Position numbers and translations under genes: made by a program. Of a stretch of 64,000 nucleotides of DNA, positions 27,901 to 33,422 are shown piece after piece. The notes below the pieces were generated by a model. That model did not search any database, was not told the origin of the DNA, and saw only the letters and a program-made list of their open reading frames with translations. How positions within the stretch are numbered: position 1 is the stretch's first letter; each line of letters begins with the position of its first letter. Origin of the DNA: Collimonas arenae (GTDB taxonomy: Bacteria > Pseudomonadota > Gammaproteobacteria > Burkholderiales > Burkholderiaceae_D); the NCBI RefSeq assembly GCF_000786695.1, contig NZ_CP009962.1, positions 2,046,001 to 2,110,000 on the forward strand, in the 5' to 3' direction.

Positions 27901-29477
27901 GGACGCTGGGCGCGGCGTCCTCGCTGAACGACCTCGGCCTGGACGATTGGCTGCAAAGCCGTGGCTGGCGATGCAAGAACATGGCGCTGGATGCCGTTGG
28001 AGGAAAGGTGGCCGTACTGCTGGTCGAGCAAGCCGATTCGTCCAGGGCAGGGGAGCTGAAAGACAAACTGAGCAAGATGGGAAGCGAGGGTCGGCCCGAT
28101 TTCATCCGGATATGCGAGAACCTCGAAAGCGCCGCTTCGAGGTTTGAATCGCAAGGCATCGGCGCGCTGGGATTGCCTCCTGTCGAGCAGCTGCCTGCTG
28201 CTCACGAAACGCAATTCGCCAGCTATCTCGAGGCCATAGCGGCGGCGCCAAGGGAGGATGCGTTCCCGTTCAGCGCACTGCAACGCGGCATGCTGGCATG
28301 GGCCGAACGCGGCAGTTCCGGCATGATAGAGATCGCAGGCTGGCACACGGCGCAGGAACTGCAGGATGCTTTCGGACGCCTGGTCCAGGAGCAGGAGTTG
28401 CTACGCGCCGTCCCCGATCACGATCGCCGTCAGTGGTCCTTGCTGGCTGCGGAGGCAGTGGCCAGTGCGGCGATCGCCCATATCGATTTGAAATCCGCCG
28501 GCGAGGAGCAGTTGAACCGTCATCTGGCCGCCTTCGGCGATATCTTGCATCATGCCAGGAAACGGACGCCGCTGGCTTACACGGCGCTATGGGTATCGGC
28601 ATCGGACACTCGGCATGTCCTGCTGCTGGCGCTAGATCACCTGATCTGGGACGGCATGTCGCAGAGCAGCGCCCAGCGCCGTCTGACCGAACTGTTGAAG
28701 CACAAGCCGAGGTCGATCGAGCGCACGTATCGGGACTATCTAGGCGATGTGCAGCGAAAATGCGACCTGGCGGCACGCGATTTCGCCGACCAGCTGCTTG
28801 ACTACGCGGAGCTGTCGGCGGTCATGCCGGCAACCCGCGCTGCGCTTGAAGCAAGGCGTAGCCAGCCATTGCAGATCCTTGGTTTCGAAGTAGCGCTGGA
28901 TGCCGCATGCACAGGAGAGCAACTGGCCTTCGATATGTTCAAGCACTGGATCACGCAGGCTACCGGCCTGGCGCGGGTCGGCACGGTGCTGATCCACCAT
29001 GGGCGGGAGCTGGGCGAGCACAACTACTTCGATCAGCTTGGCTTGTTTCTTGACAAGATCCCGTTCGTCGTCGCGGCGGATACGTCATTGGCGGAGATGT
29101 CGGCCAAGGCGGCGTGCCTGCAGAAGCAGGGTCTTCATTACGCCAGTCTGGATGACGCGGCAAGCGTTGAGCGAGCGGCTGTCTTGCCAGGTTTGGCGCA
29201 AGAGATATTGTTCAACTTTCAGACCGAAGCGCCGTCACCCCAGGCATCCATGGACACGGCATACCTGCGCAACAAGCTTCAGGATTACTACGGGCTGTTG
29301 TTCGAAGCCTATGTAGCGGACGGCAAGCTGTCGGTGCATTGCGTTTTCAGGGGGAGCGAAGCGGAAATTGATAGTTTCCGGCAAGCGTACGCAGCCGTTT
29401 GCCAACCGGCTGTAGATGGCGCACAACATGGCGCACAGGTGGCCGGCGATAACACCACAGATATTGGAAACCTATGA
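9927..29477 (+). CDS. Five-module non-ribosomal peptide synthetase, [partial C]-A-T-E / C-A-T-E / C-A-T / C-A-T / C-A-T-terminal C
   Basis: A 6516-residue megasynthase; ATG at 9927 follows GGAG. The first ~200 residues resemble only the second half of a C domain and lack HHxxxDG. Module 1: A about 225-720, carrier Ser757, epimerase with HHLLVD at 943. Module 2: C with HHIIHDG at 1405, A about 1742-2240, Ser2288, epimerase with HHLIVDVVSW at 2484. Module 3: C with HHALIDG at 2971, A about 3295-3800, Ser3849. Module 4: C with HHIITDA at 4036, A about 4362-4858, Ser4903. Module 5: C with HHIVTDA at 5089, A about 5418-5918, Ser5963 (GGSSI). The end (about 6112-6490) is a C-like domain whose motif reads DHLIWDG (6237-6243), so the first His is Asp. 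There is no thioesterase. All five A domains keep NGKxD. Predicted peptide: D-aa1, D-aa2, aa3, aa4, aa5. Pocket segments of A4 and A5 are nearly the same (FDISVWQF, HYGPAECSD), so residues 4 and 5 are probably alike. A1 and A3 share FDAS-x-GEI and GPTETTILS. A2 has FDVSAREIF. I do not assign amino acids. The stop overlaps the ABC ATPase start. Confidence 0.95.
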   Translation: MLSGQESTVGLSISHSGYGMELSSSLNDGMANAKYEGQRRMLECMPFPRHADLPICVAAWHGVLHWLRYNDEPVMTCLLGAQPEKCWPLVTAISEHTSLGELLADVKQQWVDNESDWFDLHDPNHPGLADQLRCHAICLHGVSEEASETEFMIVRDCEAWFVDCDASRFSASYQRFVMAMWAHLVTRMLESPASRLSAENRFEGLDAYAPSQTDMSGPAKSIAGNLPGRFAASVAAHPHKIAVVDADGSLSFAELDALSERWAQALHTAGVIRGDYVGVAFGRSHRMVAAQLATLKVGAVFVPLDATQPATRLQAMADDAEMRVALTETSWVSSMREALPAVLCLDVASSAAAVVTDTDLHRPQLLDVLSTDDLAYVIFTSGSTGRPKGVKVSHGNLLNFVTHLKELMSADEIVSQFAPVTFDASVGEIHSALLNGATLVILPAELIDSPDRLQAYMSEQRVTFAAFPPQYAKHLWPEKLPQLKTLLTAGSAPDHELVRRWQPHLQYVNAYGPTETTILSTLWQASHQIEQQERLTIGFPIINTEVRVVNRFNQPLPRGAIGELLIGGAGVTHGYLKREEMTRDKFITADRMRWYRSGDLSCFDDQNRLFFAGRVDNQIKLRGHRLEPGEVETALLTLPGIEHAAVIVTEVQGAKQLVVFCVGKPQPEETIRTGLGQVLPAWAMPNRILWLSELPLTVNGKTDYRALQARLLQNDAPSRSADHADQLEAQIADIWRGVLQQPDISREDNFIHLGGDSLTALVVMSALKRLGYQITSSQLLSHPRLADFAELLRHSERRLQRDYASRQGIAPLSPIQGWFFQLQLARPGAFCQTLSFETEEDLDAERLHRAFSGLAVYHDQLRAHFVRTGTVAQEAFPWRQEIASAALALPAIPSIEVAEAELEQASEQWRTTLAAQLHIEQAPLFRIVLLKTASRSRVLWVLHHLLVDTISHGVLLDDLRHLYVSDGNDLEAILPGKSISYLDWSEKFSAHLAEKQGALLDDWLPVLRAVESAQALPLAKREAGRSSITIGQHHLSRQDTARLTGQAAACYRQSAEELLLAATYLALARSCKLERICLDVEWHGRDEAFAGPQGLDRTVGWFTSVHPLCLTVPAQQDLGDWLVQLKECRAAIPQRGRDFYALRYLSRDPAVREQFERYRSPQVLFNFSGVVQRSHQSWRTVPMAAIEMGEGNASPYALSVESEIRDGELIVSLYFDPAAWPDGLADKLGETLIQCLREVIDHCVVDANRRWTPSDFPVAALTQAQADALPATVKAVYPLTDMQRTMHRHKDTYQVHMCYRMPRRLDWPAWQLAVADWIGRHDCLRTVIKEWDSERGGGEIHQVVLTSVAAETRMHQAPPGQGAAFAQQLIEQARGKPVQLSQAPLFDLQAVDEAGDSFLTVLSIHHIIHDGWSIELLLNDLLRSYRHFLGEDESRPSAPLAGMADIVEQQRRLLASETWRAYWLALPWERSASQLPCAAPLNGHAAARPDTRIYLGSIERDLAADVRARAGVLGVTANSLWLTAYACLLRYLGGQAQVRCGVIQSGRMEEIPGFDTITGCCVNTLPLVLNIDSTSTPAGLLASVNAQLDAMRACAAFPLSHIHETVKPRLDDELFNSLFNIESQRYGEQHAQLRPVLESGYESTNYRFIFGLIEQDCGIDETGPAAVAPRYGVRIGYDASLYDEATVAMWLEIYAHCVRQLIDQTDAAWSELRLLPPALRRQSLSAWNQTDHAYSADRCMHELFAEQAARTPYAEALVCEEERLSYRELDQRSNRLAQHLCSLGVGPDVVVGLCVERSTQMVVGMLGILKAGGAYVPLDPELPPQRLAAMVTDIGLNLVLTQAPLAAGPLSQVDAAVRLLRLDAEGAQMAQYPAVAPATGVTPGHLIYVIFTSGSTGKPKAAMNQHGALVNYIQCLQASHGLDASDRVLQKTPFSFDVSAREIFWPLLAGATLVMARPGGHRDPAYLSQAVRGHGITTLSFVPSMLQVFADHGELHACTSLRRMFVSGEALPGALAARFLSLSKARLYNLYGPTEAAVDVSGHEVKSADGAIVPIGRPLWNTRLYVLDEHLEPVPTGVGGELYVGGVAVGRGYLGRDDLTAERFIDSPFEPGERLYRTGDLARWRADGEVEYLGRLDHQVKIRGFRIELGEIEHALSAHENVRQALVIARADGGHQQLVAYLVAKDLALEDDRAASQLIQSCREKLQAALPEYMVPAAFVLLEALPCNANGKADRAGLPEPGPSAYVHTAYAEPGNDCERKLRAIWSEVLQAASFGVTDNFFAIGGDSILAIQVVARAARQGIVLTPRLIIEEKTIRNLATRLAQKEDVAAVAEPAHEREAIKGEQRLLPIQIGFLQGDGVDVDHYCQYAAVSLPRQANLELLKTALAAIVARHDVLRLKFRQTAAGWIAQYRPELLSDVAGVFDEMIVEADAQDTAGNSADPRSRIRAEVERAQAGLDIRQGKLCRWVWLRDGDQSQLIWIMHHLIVDVVSWQVLQDDLNMALEHACRGEPVRLAAASSSYQEWAARLHDYAYSAPLEREKAYWLKQLEAPAAVLAYDRDAAQQEPGGLDFPVQETTEQVVVGLSREETALLLGRAGTFFEVRTHQLLIAALSRTLGDWLDADDIRIDLESHGRDDMAGEAAFEGLDLSQTVGWFTALYPIHVVGVRAGLAEHVRATGRQLEAVPRNGIGYGLLASLAHDEDLMAAGATLGGHTSEVLFNYLGQVDPDVRGGSFVSPRRARTHALNINGMISAGALTLHIDYSRRQFRRETMEAVAARLVGVLQDMLTCDSGGPGPDSGLGRESSQFPLAAIGPADLSALQAKYPALQDLYPCTGMQQGLLLLADRASKDGLYLTQLRMQLEAVDPARLRQSWQELVKRNPVLRTAFVDIGQDELLQMVMAEVDLPWRELDLRTAVSTDSPNRAGDLQQVLEQLLADERSKSFDLGAAPLMRLLLVRTGERQHCLAWTHHHALIDGWSMGLLVKQLFQIYSAPQAQALPAPEYKNYIAWLQSQDRKTALRYWSAYFDGLALAASASLPLETEAEGRVDAGQAGSQEQKAHSIELSADATTQLRQLAQAEGVSLGTLILAAWGLLQSKYSGEPEVLFGYTTSGRPAALDGIETMVGLFINSLPIRLKIVADQSLSSWLQEIQRIQLDHEDHGFLPLADIQRCSGSRLGQSLFNALVVVENFPLDRALLSADAADGLRMVDVQGVERSDLGLSLIVYPGERLTLKLAYQSTQFDAAPTLQLLQRLNELLASFAKGGAQPLSQLSVLSEAERQRAVRDWNATDAAYPLDRCVHQLFQIQADTRANEIAVVAGTERWSYRQLAERAQAIASWLTQSGVEPGERVALSLGKEPYLIAAMLGIMRAGAAYVPMALDCPPERGSFMAEDAGIKRLVTRRGHQEQADGWGVAPLFLEDCLQDGHPGISAQQDGSALPAPASYSTAYVIYTSGTTGKPKGVLVSHRNLVNFCCWFGQTGLSRAGEGFSQFAPHTFDASAGEIFGALLNGAELHLLSDELIQEPRALAQYFTGQRIRFAAFPPPYLQQMDPDLVPEGMSLLTAGSAPTPELVQRWSKHCRYVNGYGPTETTILSSAWMGEGDNFDGKLSIGRPIANTTMYVVDSVGQLCAPGLLGEIWIGGEGVAQGYLNRPDLSAQQFIADPWRPGSRVYRTGDLGRWLNDGRIECVGRRDRQVKLRGFRIELNEIENRIREYPAIQDVAVLVRGDEDDKRLFAWVVQRNETTTATAEPAETARFLALLRDFLRRSLPEYMVPQYIVPLDQLPLTANGKLDDKALPQPDVGAGFEAAYVAPRTANETVLTEIWASVLKLQPEQISATANFFELGGHSLLAMRAVTRLREQLGVDLGVVDLLANPVLADLAALVENAGSHALPPIAPVDRNGGLPLSLAQQRLWLLSQMPGVSETYHVPGVLRLQGRLDHKALRRALDRIVERHEVLRTCFRLAGGEPYQHIDAAGQGFALIEHDLSHAADAEQRLPALIKEEAGAGFDLASGPLLRGRLIVLDAEEHVLLLTQHHIITDAWSLALMVRELSIIYNAYLMGAEDPLPALTVQYADYAAWQRQSLGGSWLQAQSGYWHANLAGAPALLELPTDWPRPAQQKYDGDVVAFTLDAELTTALKELSRRHDTTLFVTLLTGWAIVLSRLSGQQDVVIGSPVANRMQAALEPMIGFFVNTLALRIDLSGEPAVGELLQRVRQQTLAAQRHQQMPFEQVVEVVQPPRSLAHAPIFQVMFNWLSENVADAINLDGLQILPQSAPRVLSKFDLTLDLAEAGDCISGVLEYATALFERQTIERWSGYLERALRAMVEQEQQCVRQVDLIGAEEKRRLLSFNDTCRPDLIDRTWPELFAAQALRTPERIAVQCETAQLSYGELHQRTSRLATALRRQGVAPGQTVALLDHRGTDLLVMIIAVLKAGAAYLPIDPTHPTLRWLDILHEAQPCLLVVGDTLAEPRSWLEEHWQADKLRSTAGLLAVASTAEELLPPSLDDLAYLLFTSGSTGKPKGVMIEHRGMVNNMRSKVAPLAMSADDVIAQTAPQCFDISVWQFLTGLLLGAKVYIVANDVTRDPQALLECLDRQGVTIWEPVPSLIQAALPYRRPLPHLRWVISVGEALPRELVERWFEQYPDLPLMNHYGPAECSDDVTFHPIHAPVERVLIGAAMPNAQMHLVDDQLRLLPLGVVGEIAVSGAVVGRGYLNRNEETQAKFRRNPYARHATEERLYLTGDLGRRFADGTVEYIGRKDFQVKIRGFRIELGEIESGLARHPSVREAVVVASETARGDKQLVAYVTLKTAVSAEQIKAHLRASLPDYMIPAAVVLLDALPLNGNGKVDRKALLALEIKAEADTYHAPRGSLEMTLAQIWQELLQIERVSRDDGFFDLGGHSLLAARMVGRLRQELKIEVNIADLFAFPVFADFARVLVNAVDSDNPAIVPTDRNGPLPLSFAQQRLWFLSQMQGSSETYHLPGMLDLQGKLDRAALYRALDRIVARHEVLRTRFALIGGEPHQSIAAADHGFRLTEHDLSAPADAWRLQPLIEEEMHTPFDLAGCPPVRGRLLVLGADRHILLVTLHHIVTDAWSQGLLIHELGVLYNAYRSGAADPLPPLAVQYADYAVWQRQCLAGVWLQEQVDYWRDTLNGAPTLLELPTDRPRPAQQVYDGGYVPVVLDAEFTAALKSFSRDRGATLFMTLLTGWAIVLSRLSGQQDLVIGSPVANRTQVEVESLIGFFVNMLALRIDLSGDLTVADLLERVKQQTLGAQRHQQIPFEHVVEAVQPPRGLAHTPVFQVMFNWLSGDVAGAAGAVELDGLRIAPQPIAYRPSKFDLSLDLAEIDGCITGGLEYATALFDHGTVERWLGYFKHALRAMADEQGQQVRQLDVLGAQEARWLSACNDTYRPELIERSWPELFSAQALRTPDRIAVQCEARQLTYRELHELTSRLAATLRERGIGGGQAVALLDQRGTDLLVMIIAVLKAGGAYLPLDPSHPTQRWLEIIQEAQPGLVVVGDQLAVQRAWLDGHWLADKVVSTVELVAAATTATPALDLAPPAPGDLAYLLFTSGSTGKPKGVMIEHSGMINNIRAKHELLSMSSDDVIAQTAPQCFDISVWQFLTGLLLGAKVYVVASDVARDPEALLACLHRQAVTIWEPVPSLIQAVLQHVRSLPHLRWVISVGEALPRELVARWFERYPDLPLMNHYGPAECSDGVTFHPIYAPVERVMIGTPIANAQMHLVDDLLQRVPLGAVGEIAVAGPAVGRGYINRPEETQSKFRPNPYARHAAEQRLYLTGDLGRRWPDGQVEYIGRKDFQVKIRGFRIELGEIESSLLNHPGVREAVVVACELGTGNTQLAAYVTLKGVVAVDELKVHLRMTLPDYMIPAAIMALDVFPLNGNGKVDRKALPALAASAFQQAIYEAPEGAAERLIAAVWQELLNVPQVGRGDNFFDLGGSSILLVRMLGRLREQGLSLSVTDVYQQRTLRTLGAASSLNDLGLDDWLQSRGWRCKNMALDAVGGKVAVLLVEQADSSRAGELKDKLSKMGSEGRPDFIRICENLESAASRFESQGIGALGLPPVEQLPAAHETQFASYLEAIAAAPREDAFPFSALQRGMLAWAERGSSGMIEIAGWHTAQELQDAFGRLVQEQELLRAVPDHDRRQWSLLAAEAVASAAIAHIDLKSAGEEQLNRHLAAFGDILHHARKRTPLAYTALWVSASDTRHVLLLALDHLIWDGMSQSSAQRRLTELLKHKPRSIERTYRDYLGDVQRKCDLAARDFADQLLDYAELSAVMPATRAALEARRSQPLQILGFEVALDAACTGEQLAFDMFKHWITQATGLARVGTVLIHHGRELGEHNYFDQLGLFLDKIPFVVAADTSLAEMSAKAACLQKQGLHYASLDDAASVERAAVLPGLAQEILFNFQTEAPSPQASMDTAYLRNKLQDYYGLLFEAYVADGKLSVHCVFRGSEAEIDSFRQAYAAVCQPAVDGAQHGAQVAGDNTTDIGNL
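21600..27800 (+). repeat. Tandem near-duplicate C-A-T modules 4 and 5 inside the NRPS gene
   Basis: The stretch about 21600-24750 (C4-A4-T4) and the stretch about 24770-27800 (C5-A5-T5) are homologous along their whole length. They share long runs of the same residues, for example around the A-domain core FDISVWQFLTGLLLGAK and the pocket HYGPAECSD, and the C domains share the unusual TDAWS ending of the HHxxxDG motif. This points to a fairly recent module duplication. Homology at this level could also cause assembly collapse or recombination. Confidence 0.75.
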
Positions 29478-30412
29478 TCTATTCGCTGGAAATAAATGAC
29501 GTCCGCAAGCGCTATGGCGATTTCGAGGCCGTCAAAGGCATGAGCTTCCGGGTAAGGAAAGGAGGGTGTTTCGGCATCCTGGGTCCCAACGGCGCCGGCA
29601 AAACTTCCTTGCTGGCGATGATCGAGGGCCTCACTTCAATCACCTCCGGCTCCATTTCCGTGCTGGGAATGGATGTCGCCACGCAGATACGCAAGATCCA
29701 GCCGCGGATGGGGGTGCAGCTGCAGCAGAATAACTATTTCCGTTTCCTGACCGTGGCGCAGCTGCTGAAGTTCTACCAGGAGTTGCGGGTAGCCGGCAAC
29801 GGTAAGCGTAACGGCAAGCCGGTAGCCTGGCTGCTGGATCGGCTCGGCCTGAGCGACAAGCTCAACTTCAAGGTAGAACAGCTCTCGGGCGGACAAAAGC
29901 AACGGCTGTCGATTGCTGTCGCGCTGCTGGGCGATCCGGATGTCATCTTTCTCGACGAGCCCACCTCTGCGCTCGACCCCCATAGCCGGCTCTATACCTG
30001 GGAGTTCATCGAACAGCTGAAGCAGGACCCCGACAAGACAGTGGTCCTCACCACCCATTACATGGAGGAAGCTGAACGCTTGTGCGATGAGATCATGATC
30101 ATGAACGACGGCAAGCTGATTGCACAAGGCAGCCCGTCGGAACTGGTGCAGTCGATGCAGGCGCACCATTCCATCCAGTTCCGTTTCGCCAAGGGCAGGT
30201 TCAAGCTGGAGTTCGTCAAGGACATGGTCGGCGTCATCGATCTGCAGTGGGACGATAAAACCGATTGCTTGCGGGTGCAAACCAGGGAGGTAGCAGACAC
30301 CCTGCGGGAAATTCTCGCAGTAAGTGAAAACCAAAGCATCGACGTCATCAATTTCGATGTCAATCGTCCGAACCTGGAAGACGTGTTCCTATCGCATACT
30401 GGCAAGGATTAG
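29474..30412 (+). CDS. ABC transporter ATP-binding protein (exporter, ABC-2 / DrrA-like)
   Basis: A 312-residue cytoplasmic ATPase with Walker A GPNGAGKT at residues 37-44, signature LSGGQKQRLS near 137-146, Walker B plus D-loop VIFLDEPTSALDP near 157-169 and a switch His in TTHYMEEAE. The C-terminal ~80 residues are typical of drug and lipid exporters of the DrrA/CcmA/NatA class. Its ATG overlaps the NRPS stop (ATGA), so it is part of the biosynthetic operon. With the permease that follows it should form the exporter of the lipopeptide, and possibly the self-resistance pump. Substrate is inferred from position. Confidence 0.93.
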   Translation: MIYSLEINDVRKRYGDFEAVKGMSFRVRKGGCFGILGPNGAGKTSLLAMIEGLTSITSGSISVLGMDVATQIRKIQPRMGVQLQQNNYFRFLTVAQLLKFYQELRVAGNGKRNGKPVAWLLDRLGLSDKLNFKVEQLSGGQKQRLSIAVALLGDPDVIFLDEPTSALDPHSRLYTWEFIEQLKQDPDKTVVLTTHYMEEAERLCDEIMIMNDGKLIAQGSPSELVQSMQAHHSIQFRFAKGRFKLEFVKDMVGVIDLQWDDKTDCLRVQTREVADTLREILAVSENQSIDVINFDVNRPNLEDVFLSHTGKD

Positions 30413-30417
30413 CTGTC

Positions 30418-31503
30418 ATGAAAAAGACCTGGGTATTCTTCAAGCTGCGCATGCTGCAGCTCAAATCGGATAAAACCGCATTGTTCTTCTGTTACGTGCT
30501 GCCGGTGATCTTGCTGCTGGGAGTCGGCTATCCGCTGCAGATGCGCGACGATGCAAAGATCGCCGTGTGGTACTCCGGCGTTGCTGCGGACCCCGCAAGC
30601 GCCGCCGCGATCGCCTATCTCGACCAGCACAAGCTGGTCAAGTTGCTGCCGTATACCGACGCTAAGGTGCCGCCCAGGGCGGCGCTCGCAAGCAACCAGA
30701 TCAAGCATTACCTGGAATTGCGCGATATCCGTCCAGGCGGTGATCAGCAGCATCCCGGGATCCGGCTGTATGCGAACAGCTTGCTGGAGAATCGCATTGA
30801 AAACGCCGCTTTGCAAGGCATCCTTGACGATTACTTTCGCGGCCCGCCAGCGGTTGCTCAACAACAGCAACGCCAAGAGACGATAGCTGCCAGCCGCAAC
30901 GCCTCGTACCTGATGATCTTGCTGCCAGGCGTCATCGGCATGACACTGCTGATCATCGGCCTCAATGGCTTCGGCGCCGTGCTGATCGAGGAAGAGCATC
31001 ACGGCTTGTACAAGAACATCAAGACTATCGACGCTTCGCCGCTGCCGTTTCTTGCCGGGCTGTTCATCTCCAGGATGCTGATCGCCTACAGCGTCGTGTT
31101 CGCGCTATACATGCTGGGCGTGCTGGTGTTCGGCATTCCCCTCGATGTGAACTATGGCTTGCTGTTGCTGGTCATTACGCTGGGCAGCGTGGCGTTCCTG
31201 GGTCTCGGCCTGGCGCTGGCGGCCATCAGTCCCTCGGTGACGGCATTCAACGGTATCGTCAATTTTGTGCAGATGCCTTTCATTATCCTGGGAGGGGTCT
31301 TCTTCTCTGTCAGCGCCTTTCCCGAATGGCTGCAGGTGGTCACCCGGCTGATGCCGCTGACGCAGCTGAACTCTGCCATGCAACAGCTGTTGTTCAATGC
31401 CGTAGGCTTCGGCGATATGTCGAAAATATTGCCGGAAATGGCTGTCCTGGCGGCATGGTCGGCGCTGGCGCTTTTCCTGGTCAGGCTACGGTTCCGATGG
31501 TAG
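30418..31503 (+). CDS. ABC-2 type transporter permease
   Basis: A 361-residue membrane protein: one N-terminal transmembrane segment (about residues 19-38), a periplasmic region of roughly 130 residues, then five hydrophobic segments from about residue 160 to the end. This is the usual ABC-2 (DrrB/YhgE-like) layout. It starts 5 bases after the ATPase stop. Together the two proteins form the export channel of the operon. Confidence 0.9.
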   Translation: MKKTWVFFKLRMLQLKSDKTALFFCYVLPVILLLGVGYPLQMRDDAKIAVWYSGVAADPASAAAIAYLDQHKLVKLLPYTDAKVPPRAALASNQIKHYLELRDIRPGGDQQHPGIRLYANSLLENRIENAALQGILDDYFRGPPAVAQQQQRQETIAASRNASYLMILLPGVIGMTLLIIGLNGFGAVLIEEEHHGLYKNIKTIDASPLPFLAGLFISRMLIAYSVVFALYMLGVLVFGIPLDVNYGLLLLVITLGSVAFLGLGLALAAISPSVTAFNGIVNFVQMPFIILGGVFFSVSAFPEWLQVVTRLMPLTQLNSAMQQLLFNAVGFGDMSKILPEMAVLAAWSALALFLVRLRFRW

Positions 31504-31556
31504 CGTGGCGGATACGTCCATGCATTGCAGCAGGCCTGGCTGCTTGAAAGGTGGCG

Positions 31557-32396
31557 ATGGCAGCGGCTGATCCCGATCCACTACGCATCGACTTGTGGCT
31601 GACTCCGCTTGACGATCAGAGGGATAGCCGCCTTCTCGAAGCCTATCGCCAGCTGCTCAGCGCTGAAGAGCAGCGCCGCGCCCAGCGCTTCCTGCGCGAG
31701 CGGGACCGGCATCGTTATCTTGTCACGCGCGCGCTGGTGCGTACCGTGCTGGCGCGCTTTAGCGGGAGGGCGCCGGAGTCTCTGAGGTTCAAGGAAAATC
31801 GCCATGGCAAACCGTCACTTTGCGCCATCGATTCCTGTCAGCGGGCATTGTCGTTCAATCTGTCTCATTGCGACGACATGATCGTACTGGCGCTGACGCG
31901 GGAACGCGAGCTTGGCGTCGATATCGAAAACGTCGCACTGCGACCGGCTCCGCTCCACATCGCCAGGCGCTATTTCGCACAGGAGGAGGTCGTTGATCTG
32001 GGAACGCTGTCGGCGGCTGCGCAACGCCAACGGTTTTTCGAGTTATGGACGCTCAAGGAAGCTTACATAAAGGCGCGTGGCATGGGGCTAGCCATACCTC
32101 TGGACCAGTTCGGCTTTCGTTTCGACGCTAGCGACCGCCTTGCCATGTGGATGCATCCGGATCTCGGCGACTGCCCGTCCCGTTGGCATCACTGGCAGAT
32201 CCGGATTGCCTCGGACTACCTTGTTGCCATCTGCGCAGAACATCGGGCAGCGACTCCTTTTCCCAGCATCAGCGCGACCAGGACCATTCCGCTGGTCAGC
32301 GAAGAACACATCGGCCACGTGCAGTTGCGGACTTTGAATCTTGATCCAGCCTTGGAGAGCCTCCCTCGGACTGGAGCAAAGAAGCAGGGGAGGTGA
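31557..32396 (+). CDS. Sfp-type 4'-phosphopantetheinyl transferase
   Basis: About 279 residues. It transfers phosphopantetheine from CoA to the carrier serines of the PKS, the ACP and the NRPS. Motifs are FNLSHCDD near residue 100, LGVDIE near 119-124 (Mg2+ binding) and WTLKEAYIKARG near 164, in the order and spacing of the Sfp/AcpT superfamily; the length fits the Sfp group rather than short AcpS. GAAAGGTGG just upstream favours ATG at 31557 over the GTG at 31551. It is the last gene of the biosynthetic operon. Confidence 0.93.
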   Translation: MAAADPDPLRIDLWLTPLDDQRDSRLLEAYRQLLSAEEQRRAQRFLRERDRHRYLVTRALVRTVLARFSGRAPESLRFKENRHGKPSLCAIDSCQRALSFNLSHCDDMIVLALTRERELGVDIENVALRPAPLHIARRYFAQEEVVDLGTLSAAAQRQRFFELWTLKEAYIKARGMGLAIPLDQFGFRFDASDRLAMWMHPDLGDCPSRWHHWQIRIASDYLVAICAEHRAATPFPSISATRTIPLVSEEHIGHVQLRTLNLDPALESLPRTGAKKQGR

Positions 32397-32423
32397 TACT
32401 CGAAGCCTGCGTATCGTTACTTC

Positions 32424-32456
32424 GCATAGTTCCTATGCAAAAGCAGCGCTTTTTTC
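32424..32456 (+). terminator. Weak candidate terminator after the biosynthetic operon
   Basis: There is a 6-bp hairpin GCATAG/CTATGC (32424-32438) followed by AAAAGC-AGC-GCTTTT (32439-32453) running into six Ts. Both stems are short and partly AT, so termination would be weak. Position just after the last gene of the cluster is the main support. Confidence 0.35.
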
Positions 32457-33143
32457 TTTGGCAGCGTTACTTTTAAGTGCTTGATTTTCGGACTTTTTCT
32501 TGCCAACTTCCGTGTCGCTTTATGAGCATCGTAAAGTATTGCAGAAGATGCGTTTTTGCAAATTACGGAAACCGCATGAAGTATGTTTCGCGCCGGGCGA
32601 AGTAATAATTGGGCTTGAGTGCTGTACTGGTGCGCCCTGATGGCTTTGTTGCATGGGCTTCTGGCAGCGAACCTGATGAACATGTAATCCGGCCAGCGGT
32701 TGTTCTTTGGTTTGCTCGATAGCTGGAACTCCAATAGTATCTAATTCTCCTGGGCAATGGGCCGGGTTCCTCGAAACGAAATGATTCATTTATATCAATT
32801 AGAAATTTTTGAATTGAATAGTAATGTTTGACGGGCAAGCGGCTAAATCGTTACCAGAGTGGGGGCAGACCCGCTGCGAACTGGTTTAATTCTTTGTAAG
32901 TAGAAGTGTTGCTTGCGGTCACGATCCGCTTTTGCCTGAATATTGCTTGACAAATCGACCCTGGTTGCACTTTATTCGCTTTCAGCCATCGACTTACGCT
33001 CGCTGCTCGTGTATCCTTCGCAGTCTTTTCTCAAGGGTTTGCGCTTGTCAGATGTCATGACAACAGGCTCTTGCTCAGCAAGTATTCCCAAAGCAACATT
33101 ACAACGGTCGCCGAAGGCCGCCAACGTCAACATGTGAGGACGC
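32457..33143. other. Non-coding stretch after the biosynthetic cluster
   Basis: About 690 bases without a convincing gene. The longest plus-strand frame (32943-33137, 64 codons) has no ribosome site or recognisable product. Base composition is mixed and AT-richer than the flanks. It probably holds the promoter of the J-domain operon near its right end, but I see no clear -35/-10 pair, and no IS ends or tRNA. Confidence 0.5.
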
Positions 33144-33422
33144 ATGAAGGATTATTACGCCGTTCTCGGCATAGACAGTGACGCGTCGACCAGCGCACTA
33201 AAGAACGCCTATCGCAAGAAAGCGTCAGAGTTTCACCCCGATAGAAATACCTCGCCTTCGGCGCCTGCGCAGTTCCGCGAAGTGCAGGAAGCTTACGACT
33301 TGCTGTCGGATGCGGTGAAACGACAAGATTACGATGAAAACCGGCGCCGGAGCCTGCTGGAAAATCCGCTGGAAACGGCCGAACAAATCTGGACCACTTA
33401 TATGAACAAGGTTTTGCAATGA
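33144..33422 (+). CDS. Small J-domain (DnaJ-like) protein
   Basis: A 92-residue protein that is almost only a J-domain: DYYAVLGIDSDAS at the N-terminus, the HPD motif in FHPDRN near residue 33, and the helix-4 pattern EAYDLLSDAVKRQDYD. It lacks the G/F region, zinc fingers and substrate-binding domain of DnaJ, so it is a type III J-protein that should stimulate DnaK (Hsp70) for a special client. The stop overlaps the next start (ATGA), so that gene product or its neighbours may be the client. Confidence 0.88.
   Translation: MKDYYAVLGIDSDASTSALKNAYRKKASEFHPDRNTSPSAPAQFREVQEAYDLLSDAVKRQDYDENRRRSLLENPLETAEQIWTTYMNKVLQ

Noticed and set aside
32943..33137. Short open frame of 64 codons before the J-domain gene
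   Set aside because: No ribosome site, no domain, and composition unlike the neighbours.
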